6,485 nucleotides of DNA, from assembly GCA_003135495.1 (NCBI GenBank), contig PLBX01000297.1, positions 1 to 6,485 of the forward strand, in the 5' to 3' direction. Made by a program: the position numbers and the translations under genes. The DNA is from Acidobacteriaceae bacterium. GTDB lineage: Bacteria > Acidobacteriota > Terriglobia > Terriglobales > Acidobacteriaceae. A model generated the notes under the pieces. It had not been told where the DNA came from, made no database searches, and saw only the letters and a program-made list of their open reading frames with translations. The stretch's first letter is position 1. Each line of letters starts with the position of its first letter. Below are positions 1 to 6,485 of this stretch, piece by piece.

Positions 1-35
1 GTTTTTAACAGGACAATTGCAGGGTGCGGTTCAAC

Positions 36-632
36 TCACAGCAGTTCGTAATACCGTTCCCCCAAGCATGCCCGGCACAGCATGCGCGCATCGCGCAAAA
101 CTTCGCGGCGAAAATTTATTCCTTCCCCGCATTCGGAGCAAACGATGCGCTCGCCTTTGTATCCCGGGAACTCTTCTGCCGCCAGGTCGACCTTTACCCA
201 CTGCGTTGTGAATAAATCAGCTTCCGGCATTTCGCGATAGGCCAGCATTTGTTGCTGGTTTTTGCTTTCGATTTCGGGATGCATCGAGCGCGCCAGAGCC
301 TTGGACGATTCTTTTGCGGCTATGCGGATGGCTTTGCCTTCGCGGACGTCTTTTATGCCAAGATCGACGAAGGTTGCGGCCATCTTTCCCCAGTCGCGGA
401 ATTTCAGGGCGCGCTTGCCAAGGCGGCATCCTGTTACTACGGCGATGGCGTCGGTGGCGCAGCGGTCGATTTCGACGAAGGTGACGAGGCGCTTACGATC
501 TTTATCTCTGGGATCTTCTATGCCCAACTTTTCAATTCCCAACATGGCCAGACGCACGCCGAGTACCTGCCCTGCGCACAGGTGGCCGTGGGCCTGTTCA
601 GCTTCGCGGAGATATTCGTCGAGGGAAAGCAT
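36..632 (-). CDS. FmdE-family protein with C-terminal zinc finger
   Basis: The 198-residue protein matches the FmdE family (formylmethanofuran dehydrogenase subunit E-like). The N-terminal signature is HGHLCAGQ (His15 to Cys19 and on). It is followed by RCATDA (Cys58), TGCRLGK (Cys69) and a KFRDWGKMAATFVDL stretch typical of the family. A treble-clef-like zinc finger closes the protein: Cys165-x2-Cys168 and Cys186-x2-Cys189. In methanogens FmdE is associated with the molybdenum or tungsten formylmethanofuran dehydrogenase. Bacterial homologues are usually of unknown role, with conserved Cys/His residues thought to bind metal. No other formylmethanofuran or molybdopterin gene is visible here, so the enzymatic role cannot be named. 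No signal peptide or membrane segment is seen, so it is probably cytoplasmic. The ATG at 632 puts the HGHxC motif at the usual distance from the N terminus, although no strong Shine-Dalgarno sequence precedes it. Family assignment is confident; function is open. Confidence 0.9.
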   Translation of the reverse strand: MLSLDEYLREAEQAHGHLCAGQVLGVRLAMLGIEKLGIEDPRDKDRKRLVTFVEIDRCATDAIAVVTGCRLGKRALKFRDWGKMAATFVDLGIKDVREGKAIRIAAKESSKALARSMHPEIESKNQQQMLAYREMPEADLFTTQWVKVDLAAEEFPGYKGERIVCSECGEGINFRREVLRDARMLCRACLGERYYELL

Positions 633-707
633 AAGAATTTGTAATTTCTTAGTCTAAAGTGAGCAGCCCGCCGCTCCTGGGTGATGGTGCAGACGGCGTG
701 CCCTCAG

Positions 708-758
708 CGGCTAAAGCCGGATCCTCGTAGCTCCTCGTGGCATGGCTGAAGCCGTGCC
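708..758. repeat. Pair of GGCT(A/G)AAGCC hairpins in the fmdE-like/cysS gap
   Basis: Two short inverted repeats sit in the 169-bp gap between the two minus-strand genes. The first (708-719) is CGGC-TAAA-GCCG. The second (739-758) has 8-bp arms, GGCATGGC and GCCGTGCC, around a TGAA loop; one of its pairs is a T/G wobble. Both share the core GGCT(A/G)AAGCC (709-718 and 744-753), and CGTGCCCT also occurs twice (697-704 and 753-760). I recall similar elements scattered between genes of Acidobacteriota, so this looks like a dispersed REP-like repeat. That is inference, because no genome comparison was possible. The second hairpin lies 43 bases past the cysS stop and might act as a transcript 3' end, but no U-tract follows it on either strand. 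No gene was seen in the gap. Confidence 0.6.
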
Positions 759-801
759 CTTCCCGTTCGTGACTACCCCGTTGCGAACTACAAACCGCTC
801 T

Positions 802-2286
<1,485 letters not shown>

Positions 2287-2318
2287 GAATGAATTCGCGA
2301 GCGGAGTACGAATCTTAC

Positions 2319-2348
2319 ATTCTAGGGGTCGGTTGGAAAACGGGTCAA
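2319..2348 (-). promoter_or_regulatory. Sigma70-type promoter of cysS
   Basis: On the minus strand, TTGACC (2348-2343; 5 of 6 against TTGACA) and TAGAAT (2324-2319; 5 of 6 against TATAAT) are separated by 18 bp. Transcription would begin near 2312, giving a leader of about 25 bases before the ATG at 2286. No T-box, attenuator or other leader structure fits in that short leader. The element lies inside the open frame that continues upstream, which argues for the 2286 start. Confidence 0.6.
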
Positions 2349-2365
2349 ATGGGGCATCGTCTGGT

Positions 2366-2414
2366 AGAGCTTTAACCACGAAGAGCACCGCAGAGCTTTA
2401 ACCACGAAGAGCAC
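2366..2414. repeat. 23-bp tandem direct repeat upstream of cysS
   Basis: A perfect 23-bp unit, beginning AGAGCTTTAACCACGAAG, occurs at 2366-2388 and again at 2392-2414, separated by CGC, so the period is 26 bp. Two copies with a 3-bp spacer suggest a local slippage duplication within a dispersed repeat, not a CRISPR. The copies lie upstream of the cysS -35 box, so they could only affect cysS as an upstream element. Confidence 0.85.
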
Positions 2415-2460
2415 TAAGGTTCACGAAGGAAACCTTGAACAACGCCATTTTCTTTCGTGG
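2402..2460. repeat. CACGAAGG-type inverted repeat between cysS and the AsmA-like gene
   Basis: The arms are CCACGAAGA (2402-2410) and TCTTTCGTGG (2451-2460), complementary except for a one-base bulge. Inside them is a second perfect stem, AAGGTT (2416-2421) with AACCTT (2431-2436). The left side (TAACCACGAAG...CACGAAGG) resembles the left arm of the hairpin at 5347-5406, so the two belong to one repeat family. It lies directly downstream of the AsmA-like stop codon and may mark the 3' end of that transcript; there is no U-tract. Confidence 0.55.
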
Positions 2461-2481
2461 CGCGAACAGTCGAGTGAAGGG

Positions 2482-4125
2482 CTACGGGGATTTCTGCTTA
2501 GCTTTATTATCGTCCAGGTCAAGTCCGAAGGATGGATGCTCGTAGGTTCCGGAAATTCGCACGGGAACAACCTCACCTTTTCGTTTCTTCTTGAAAAAAG
2601 GATCCATCATCTTTAGCAAGAAAGCCTTCCCCCCGGTAGTCGTGTCGGAAATTTTCGTGTCGACTTTGAGTTGGCCGCGCAGATCAATTTTGTGGTTGAG
2701 CAGATTGTAGGTTCCTTGCATGCGGGCGGCTGCGCCCGGCACTCCGAATGAAAGATCAGAAAAGTGGGCGGTCGCGTTGAGTAGGCTGACTTGTCCCTTC
2801 AGATCTGTGAGAACGGTTTCGAGATCGGGTTGATCTTTAGTCTGCTCTTTATTCTTATCTTTGTTCTTATCGTCCTTATCTTTCTCTGGGTCTTTTATCT
2901 TTTCGCGCCGCGCGCCGGCGCTTAATTTGTCTACGTTCTGCTGAGTAGTTTCAGAAAAGGTTCCGCCAGAGATACCAAAAGCGCCCTGCAATTTAACTTT
3001 TTTCAGGAATTGTTCTTCGCCCGGCGGAATTTCAACACGGGCCTGCAAGGTGACATTGCCTGACATGGGAGCGCGATTTGCCTTGACGAACAGCCGCAGA
3101 AGATCTTCGATGCGAGCCTTATTGGAATGGAGCTCAATGAGAGCGATTTTTCCTTTGCCGCTTTTTCCATCTCCATCCGCTGAGCCGGCAATGCTCCCCT
3201 GTGCGACCAGATGCGTATTCCAGAAATCGGCATCGACGTGATTGAGAAAAGTGTCGCCCTTCATGGCATCGACATAGGCGCTGAATTTTGTTGTCAACTG
3301 GACCGGATGTCCGCTCTCTTTGACCTCAAAATCAGGAGTGCCGGTGGAGCCTGAGATGTCGATGTGCGACAGTTTGCCGCCAAATTGCCCAGTCGATGAA
3401 AGTGTGCCGGTTATTCCTTCATAGATGCTTAAGTCGGCCTGTTCAAATTTGTATTGGCCAGAGATGGGCGTATTGCCGGGATTGTCTTTATTCCAGACGC
3501 CAAATTTTCCCTGCGCGGTGACTTCTCCTGGAGGTTCGGGATTGTGGACGCGAACCTGGTAGGCGAGAGGTCCATTCCATCCCACATTTTTTAACGATGC
3601 TTCGCGAACGTCAAAGCGCAAAGGCTCTTTGTTGGGAGCGCTGGAAGCAAACTCGACGGTCGAACCGTTGGCGATAATCTCGTTTATCGTAATTTTCGAT
3701 GGTGAGGTGTGGAAGGCTTGAGATGCCGTACCGAAAGCTGGAATGAATACGTGCATACCATCGGCGGTGATTTGGTTGACACTCTGAGAGATGAGGCCGT
3801 GATAACTGCCAACAATTGTGAGCCGGTCTATGGTGATAAGTGGCTTGGCATCGTTGCCGCGGCGGAAAGCGACTCCTTCGAGAACGCAACCCGGAGGAAA
3901 ATAAGTTTCGCGAAAAGACCGGGCGGTGACCTGACTATCTCCCGCCTCGCTGAGATTCTGAATGATGGCAGGCTGGCGGAAGGGCCACCAGTGGCGTAAT
4001 GCCAACGCCAGAGCAAAGAAGATCAAACCGAGAACTATTGTGGCGCTGAGCAGTTTCCTATTTCCGGTCCCTCGTCCGTGAATAGCAGAACGCATTCGCG
4101 AAGGCGATGTCGAAGAAGTAGACAT
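2482..4125 (-). CDS. AsmA-like membrane-anchored protein
   Basis: The 547-residue protein starts with a basic stretch followed by one hydrophobic segment (about residues 25-43, KLLSATIVLGLIFFALALAL), consistent with an inner-membrane signal anchor and a long periplasmic part. The body is rich in short beta-strand patterns typical of AsmA/DUF748-type proteins. Near residues 69-90 it has a YFPPGCVLEGVAFRRG stretch of the kind seen in acidobacterial AsmA-like proteins. The C-terminal part (about 436-537) resembles the AsmA C-terminal region, with a GVPGAAARMQGTYNLLNHKIDL-like core. A Lys/Asp/Glu-rich low-complexity linker (about 407-434) precedes it. AsmA-like proteins are linked to outer-membrane assembly and to lipid transport between membranes; the exact role here is unknown. 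The frame runs up to a GTG at 4242, but the ATG at 4125 gives a normal anchor, with AGGG 14 bases upstream as a weak ribosome site; the ATG at 4095 is also possible. The upstream gene is divergent, so it has its own promoter, which I could not identify. Confidence 0.75.
   Translation of the reverse strand: MSTSSTSPSRMRSAIHGRGTGNRKLLSATIVLGLIFFALALALRHWWPFRQPAIIQNLSEAGDSQVTARSFRETYFPPGCVLEGVAFRRGNDAKPLITIDRLTIVGSYHGLISQSVNQITADGMHVFIPAFGTASQAFHTSPSKITINEIIANGSTVEFASSAPNKEPLRFDVREASLKNVGWNGPLAYQVRVHNPEPPGEVTAQGKFGVWNKDNPGNTPISGQYKFEQADLSIYEGITGTLSSTGQFGGKLSHIDISGSTGTPDFEVKESGHPVQLTTKFSAYVDAMKGDTFLNHVDADFWNTHLVAQGSIAGSADGDGKSGKGKIALIELHSNKARIEDLLRLFVKANRAPMSGNVTLQARVEIPPGEEQFLKKVKLQGAFGISGGTFSETTQQNVDKLSAGARREKIKDPEKDKDDKNKDKNKEQTKDQPDLETVLTDLKGQVSLLNATAHFSDLSFGVPGAAARMQGTYNLLNHKIDLRGQLKVDTKISDTTTGGKAFLLKMMDPFFKKKRKGEVVPVRISGTYEHPSFGLDLDDNKAKQKSP
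2824..2907 (-). other. Low-complexity Lys/Asp linker-coding tract
   Basis: This part of the AsmA-like gene encodes residues 407-434, almost entirely K, D, E, N and Q, including KDKDDKNKDKNKEQTKD. On the plus strand it reads as near-repeats of TCTTTATTCTTATC and TCTTTGTTCTTATC. Such tracts tend to vary in length by slippage and usually encode flexible, highly charged linkers between folded parts. Confidence 0.8.
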
Positions 4126-4388
4126 AAATGATATTTGAACCCTAAAGCACGGTTTGAGTTGCTGTTGATAAAACACTTCTGTTGGAAAGACAACACTTTG
4201 GTCTCTTGTCAATCTAGCAGGGATGGGTGGGGGAAGGCGCACCCGTCAAGAAGAGACGCGTCGCCTACCGGTCAGCGGAGCCAATTTAGCGCTGGCTCAA
4301 AGACAGGTATTGCGGTATGCTTCTGCCCCACAACCGGACGCCGCGGGCCACCTTTTCCAAAAAAGACGCCGGTACCGAGGAGGTTCAA
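4126..4388. other. Divergent intergenic region with possible structured leader
   Basis: These 263 bp separate the divergent AsmA-like and STAS-fusion genes and should hold both promoters, but no pair of -35/-10 boxes on either strand convinced me. An inverted repeat TGTTG-6-CAACA lies at 4180-4195 and could be an operator. Closer to the STAS gene are two candidate RNA stems: GGCG/CGTC pairing with GACG/CGCC (4236-4265, with internal loops), and a perfect GAGCCA/TGGCTC stem with a 9-base loop (4278-4298). No known riboswitch class was recognised. The STAS frame is open back to an ATG at 4317, but the ribosome site at 4377-4383 points to 4389. Confidence 0.4.
4377..4383 (+). promoter_or_regulatory. 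Strong ribosome binding site of the STAS fusion gene
   Basis: GAGGAGG lies five bases before the ATG at 4389 and is the strongest Shine-Dalgarno sequence I noticed in the window. It decides the start in favour of 4389 over the in-frame ATG at 4317. It overlaps the end of the palindrome CGGTACCG (4370-4377). Confidence 0.85.
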
Positions 4389-5258
4389 ATGGAAAGTGCC
4401 ATTGGAGTATTTGCTTCACGAGATCATGCTGAAAAAGCGGTAAAGGAATTGCGGGAACGAGGCGTACCGGAAAATTCGATTTTGTTCCTGACGCGGTCAG
4501 AAACGGAAGCTAACTCCATCGCGAAAGAGTTCGGCGCGTATGTAGGTGGCTTCGTGGGTGGGGCAGCAGGGATGACCACGGGAGTGGTGGCGGCGTCGCT
4601 ATTGCTTCCCGGTCTTGGTCCGATATTTGCGCTGGGGTTTGGCGCCGCTGCGCTGCTTGGTTTGGCAGGAGCCGGCGCGGGTTCCGCCGCGGGCTCGGCT
4701 ACGATACGTGAAGCGGACGCGCCGAAGCCAGCTGAGGGCGAGACTTCAGGGGATGTTGCTTTCTTCCGCGAAGTACTCACGGAAGGCCGTTCGCTGATTG
4801 TGGTGCGAACCGATTCACCCGAAATTGCAAAAACTGCGTGCGAGGTTTTAGATCGATTGGGGATGGGTTCGAAAGAACGGACTCACGCAAAAATGCAAAC
4901 CAACACGCGACAAGTTGGTGACGTGACAGTAGTCGATATCACCGGGCGAATTACACTCGGTGAAGGCAATGTCATGCTGCGGGAAATCGTTCGGGAGATG
5001 GCGGCTCGGGGCAATAACAAAATTGTTCTGAACCTGGGTGAAGTTCAATATATCGACAGCTCAGGGATTGGCGAATTAGTAAGAACTCACACGACGATTC
5101 GGAATATGGATGGGCAACTGAAGCTGGCAAACCTGCACAAACGTGTGAGTGACCTTCTCGATATGACTAGGTTGTCCGCTGTTTTTGATATCGAGAAGGA
5201 CGAAGAAAGCGCCATTCGATCCATGAGCGGAGACACGACCACTCGGGCGGTTGCGTGA
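4389..5258 (+). CDS. Stress-protein (YflT/GSP17M-like) module fused to a STAS anti-sigma-factor antagonist domain
   Basis: The 289-residue protein has two parts. Residues 1-158 follow the layout of bacterial general-stress proteins of the YflT/GSP17M type: an alpha/beta start (MESAIGVFASRDHAEKAV), a Gly/Ala-rich hydrophobic stretch (about 49-104) resembling a glycine zipper that could insert in or lie on the membrane, and a second alpha/beta piece (FFREVLTEGRSLIVVRTDSP). Residues 169-278 form a complete STAS domain with VTVVDITGRITLGEG, IVLNLGEVQYIDSSGIGEL and LKLANLHKRVSDLLDMTRL. Ser224 in IDSSG aligns with the phosphorylated Ser58 of B. subtilis SpoIIAA. STAS antagonists of this kind bind anti-sigma kinases (SpoIIAB/RsbW type) and free a sigma factor when dephosphorylated. 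No kinase, phosphatase or sigma gene is in the window, so partners are unknown. I infer a membrane-linked or stress-linked STAS switch. The domain calls are firm for STAS and moderate for the N-terminal half. Confidence 0.85.
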   Translation: MESAIGVFASRDHAEKAVKELRERGVPENSILFLTRSETEANSIAKEFGAYVGGFVGGAAGMTTGVVAASLLLPGLGPIFALGFGAAALLGLAGAGAGSAAGSATIREADAPKPAEGETSGDVAFFREVLTEGRSLIVVRTDSPEIAKTACEVLDRLGMGSKERTHAKMQTNTRQVGDVTVVDITGRITLGEGNVMLREIVREMAARGNNKIVLNLGEVQYIDSSGIGELVRTHTTIRNMDGQLKLANLHKRVSDLLDMTRLSAVFDIEKDEESAIRSMSGDTTTRAVA

Positions 5259-5261
5259 TGA

Positions 5262-5292
5262 CTGCCGGATCGTGCTAATGGTCAGGTTTTTT
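5262..5292 (+). terminator. Weak candidate terminator after the STAS fusion gene
   Basis: Just past the stop codon, CTGCC (5262-5266) can pair with GG-T-CAG (5280-5285, one bulged T), and a run of six T follows at 5287-5292. The stem is short and its loop is 13 bases, so it is a weak intrinsic terminator at best. Confidence 0.3.
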
Positions 5293-5346
5293 GGGTACGA
5301 TTCGTGATTAGTTCGAGTGATGACGGACATCAAGCGCTAACCGCTA

Positions 5347-5406
5347 GGGCGCGAAGTAACACGAAGGCCTTTCTGTCGGAGGCAATCTTCGTGTGACTTT
5401 GTGCCC
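5347..5406. repeat. Long imperfect hairpin in the convergent gap
   Basis: Arms of 20 bases (5347-5366 and 5387-5406) match at 17 positions. Two of the three differences are G/T wobbles when the plus strand is transcribed. The 20-base middle contains a further GCCT/AGGC stem (5367-5370 with 5380-5383). Both arms carry the CACGAAG motif also found at 2366-2432, so this is another member of that family in inverted orientation. It lies between the convergent STAS and pgsA-like genes and could block transcripts from both sides, though no U-tract follows on either strand. I recall similar elements in Acidobacteriota; that is unchecked. Confidence 0.75.
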
Positions 5407-5730
5407 TTGGTAGTGGAATTTGTTTGCGCAAATTCAACTGCTTGCGTTTTGATAATTTGTAGTTTTGCTTTACCCTTTATTGCGTGGCTCGCACCAAAAC
5501 CCCTACCTCAAATATCGAAACTCCAGGCGATTTCCAAGGCGATCCCGTCGCTGAGAAGGGGTCTCCGCTGCAAGTGATTCGTCTTCCGGTTTGACCTCTG
5601 CCGCACTAACGGGTTGATGAGGAGGTTCGACTGGGCCTCGCATTCGGTCGGATCGGTTTCTTCATGGCCCCAAAATCTTTGCACTGATTAAATTTGCCTT
5701 CGCGACTAGTCGCCACTGGCCTTCCAACGG
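5407..5730. other. Rest of the convergent gap, no supported gene
   Basis: An AT-rich stretch (about 5411-5480) contains the perfect inverted repeat GAATTTG-6-CAAATTC (5416-5435), with the 10-bp palindrome TTTGCGCAAA at its centre (5423-5432). A 36-codon plus-strand frame follows, GTG at 5484 to TGA at 5594. It has no Shine-Dalgarno sequence and no recognisable product, and further short in-frame open stretches come after its stop. The palindrome GCGACTAGTCGC (5702-5713) lies 18 bases past the pgsA-like stop but is followed by only a weak T-rich tail on the minus strand. I cannot support a gene here; it may be a regulatory region or a decayed sequence. Confidence 0.4.
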
Positions 5731-6309
5731 TTAGGACTTAAGCTGGGCCTCCCGCACGGGCGCATGCAGACGTTGCTGTACTAGAAGCGCGTAATGGACG
5801 GCGGACACGATAGTGAAGAAGAATGTGGCGCGCAAGAAGATTTTGGCGGCAATCTGAATGATCACGATGGGTTTGACCGGCAGCAGCATGACAAAAAAAA
5901 CGGCTGCGACTTGAGCAAAGGTGTTCGCTTTGCCGAAGATGCTGGGGCGAAAATCGCGGAGGCCCGCGATCATGAAAAGGACTCCGCTGATCAGCAGAAT
6001 GGATACGTCGCGGCTGAACACCAGCACGGTATATTTCCACGGAATCATGCGTTCGATGGACAACACTAGAAACATCGTGCTCATCAACAGCTTATCAGCG
6101 ATGGGGTCGAGATACTGCCCGAGCACGGTTTGCTGATGCAAAGTACGCGCGAGAAGGCCATCGAGGCCGTCGCTCATTCCTGCGAAGATGAATAATGCCA
6201 GCGCCCATTTGAAATCGTGTTTGACCAGGTAGATGACGATGAAAGGCAGAAAGATCATCCGCAGCAGAGTGAGCTGATTGGGCGCGGTAAGAATCTGCCG
6301 GAAGTTCAC
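5731..6309 (-). CDS. pgsA: CDP-alcohol phosphatidyltransferase, probably phosphatidylglycerophosphate synthase
   Basis: The 192-residue integral membrane protein carries the complete family motif. Asp47, Asp50, Gly51, Ala54, Arg55, Gly64, Asp68 and Asp72 fall in SDGLDGLLAR...GQYLDPIAD. The four aspartates bind the metal ions and CDP-diacylglycerol. The start PNQLTLLRMIFLPFIV and the GKANTFAQ stretch near 126-133 resemble PgsA, which joins CDP-diacylglycerol to glycerol 3-phosphate in the first committed step of phosphatidylglycerol synthesis. About five or six hydrophobic segments are visible, and the length is normal. Other family members, such as CDP-alcohol type cardiolipin synthase, cannot be excluded. 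The start codon is GTG, with GGAG (6323-6320) 10 bases upstream. It overlaps the stop of the preceding gene as GTGA, which suggests one operon with translational coupling. Confidence 0.85.
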   Translation of the reverse strand: MNFRQILTAPNQLTLLRMIFLPFIVIYLVKHDFKWALALFIFAGMSDGLDGLLARTLHQQTVLGQYLDPIADKLLMSTMFLVLSIERMIPWKYTVLVFSRDVSILLISGVLFMIAGLRDFRPSIFGKANTFAQVAAVFFVMLLPVKPIVIIQIAAKIFLRATFFFTIVSAVHYALLVQQRLHAPVREAQLKS

Positions 6310-6485
6310 CGCTGGTTTTCTCCGCTAGAAATCTCACCGGAGTTATGCAGGAATTCGCTTACGAGAAGGGGGGCCGGATCCTTTCCCGTCTTCTGCGCGA
6401 AGCGCTGCGATAGCGACAGAATGTTTCCTTCGGGCAGGTCGAGTTCCATGCGCTCCAGGCGATGCATAGGAAAGAAAATAACACC
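6306..6485 (-). CDS. C-terminal part of an unidentified gene (runs off the right edge)
   Basis: A minus-strand frame is open from the window edge to a TGA at 6308-6306. It encodes at least 59 residues beginning GVIFFPMHRLERMELDLPEG and ending SSGENQR. In-frame ATG codons at 6467 and 6449 would give short proteins of 53 or 47 residues, but the frame stays open to the edge, so the true start is probably outside. The visible part is soluble and ends in a polar, low-order tail; I do not recognise a family. It is called real because its TGA overlaps the pgsA GTG by four bases (GTGA), the usual sign of a tight operon, and because the pgsA ribosome site lies within it. Confidence 0.6.
   Translation of the reverse strand, partial: GVIFFPMHRLERMELDLPEGNILSLSQRFAQKTGKDPAPLLVSEFLHNSGEISSGENQR
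6320..6323 (-). promoter_or_regulatory. Ribosome binding site supporting the pgsA GTG start
   Basis: GGAG on the minus strand lies 10 bases before the GTG at 6309, inside the end of the upstream gene. It supports the GTG start, which places the PNxLT motif at residue 10 as expected. Confidence 0.55.

Noticed and set aside
249..657. Two long plus-strand frames opposite the FmdE-like gene
   Set aside because: They are antisense to a clear conserved protein, have no ribosome site, and encode compositions without recognisable domains.
2366..2414. Tandem 23-bp copies as a CRISPR-like array
   Set aside because: There are only two copies with a 3-bp spacer and no cas genes; it is a local duplication.
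4126..4242. N-terminal extension of the AsmA-like protein from a GTG at 4242
   Set aside because: The extra 39 residues have no ribosome site and would push the signal anchor inward; the ATG at 4125 gives a normal membrane anchor.
4317..4388. Start of the STAS fusion protein at ATG 4317
   Set aside because: The strong GAGGAGG at 4377-4383 is correctly spaced for 4389, and the extra 24 residues do not resemble the stress-protein family start.
4424..4780. 118-codon minus-strand frame opposite the STAS fusion gene
   Set aside because: It is a low-complexity Ala/Pro/Ser product caused by the Gly/Ala-rich codons on the other strand.
5619..5633. GAGGAGGTTCGACTG, which resembles the start site of the STAS fusion gene (GAGGAGGTTCAAATG)
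   Set aside because: The would-be start is CTG and the frame stops after about 19 codons; the likeness is probably chance.
5702..5713. Palindrome GCGACTAGTCGC as the terminator of the pgsA-like gene
   Set aside because: It leaves only a 4-bp stem once a loop is allowed, and the following tail on the minus strand is not a proper U-tract.
5794..6069. 91-codon plus-strand frame opposite the pgsA-like gene
   Set aside because: It is antisense to a complete CDP-alcohol transferase motif and has an unlikely charged composition.

Overview
The window looks like a chromosomal stretch from an Acidobacteriota (Terriglobia-type) bacterium. This is an inference from protein style and from two kinds of short intergenic repeat that I associate with these genomes: GGCT(A/G)AAGCC hairpins and CACGAAGG-type inverted repeats. 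No rRNA, tRNA, CRISPR array, transposase or phage gene was seen. Base composition looks even across the window, with no sign of a recently acquired island.

Layout from left to right. (1) Minus strand, 36-632: an FmdE-family protein with a C-terminal CxxC...CxxC zinc finger. (2) 633-801: a short gap holding two hairpin repeats. (3) Minus strand, 802-2286: cysteinyl-tRNA synthetase (cysS) with a good sigma70-type promoter just upstream. (4) 2287-2481: the cysS promoter plus a 23-bp tandem duplication and an inverted repeat. (5) Minus strand, 2482-4125: a large membrane-anchored AsmA-like protein with a Lys/Asp-rich linker. (6) 4126-4388: a divergent intergenic region. (7) Plus strand, 4389-5258: a two-part protein joining a YflT/GSP17M-like stress-protein module with a glycine-rich hydrophobic core to a complete STAS anti-sigma-factor-antagonist domain. 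(8) 5259-5730: a 472-bp convergent gap with a long imperfect hairpin. (9) Minus strand, 5731-6309: a CDP-alcohol phosphatidyltransferase, probably PgsA, started by GTG. Its start overlaps by four bases the stop of an unidentified minus-strand gene that runs off the right edge (6306-6485).

The genes do not form one pathway. CysRS (translation) and the PgsA-like enzyme (phospholipid synthesis) are housekeeping. The AsmA-like protein probably serves the cell envelope. The FmdE-like protein has no assigned bacterial role. The most unusual item is the stress-module/STAS fusion, whose junction falls exactly where a free-standing STAS protein would start. I found no clear evidence of a wholly new multi-gene system.
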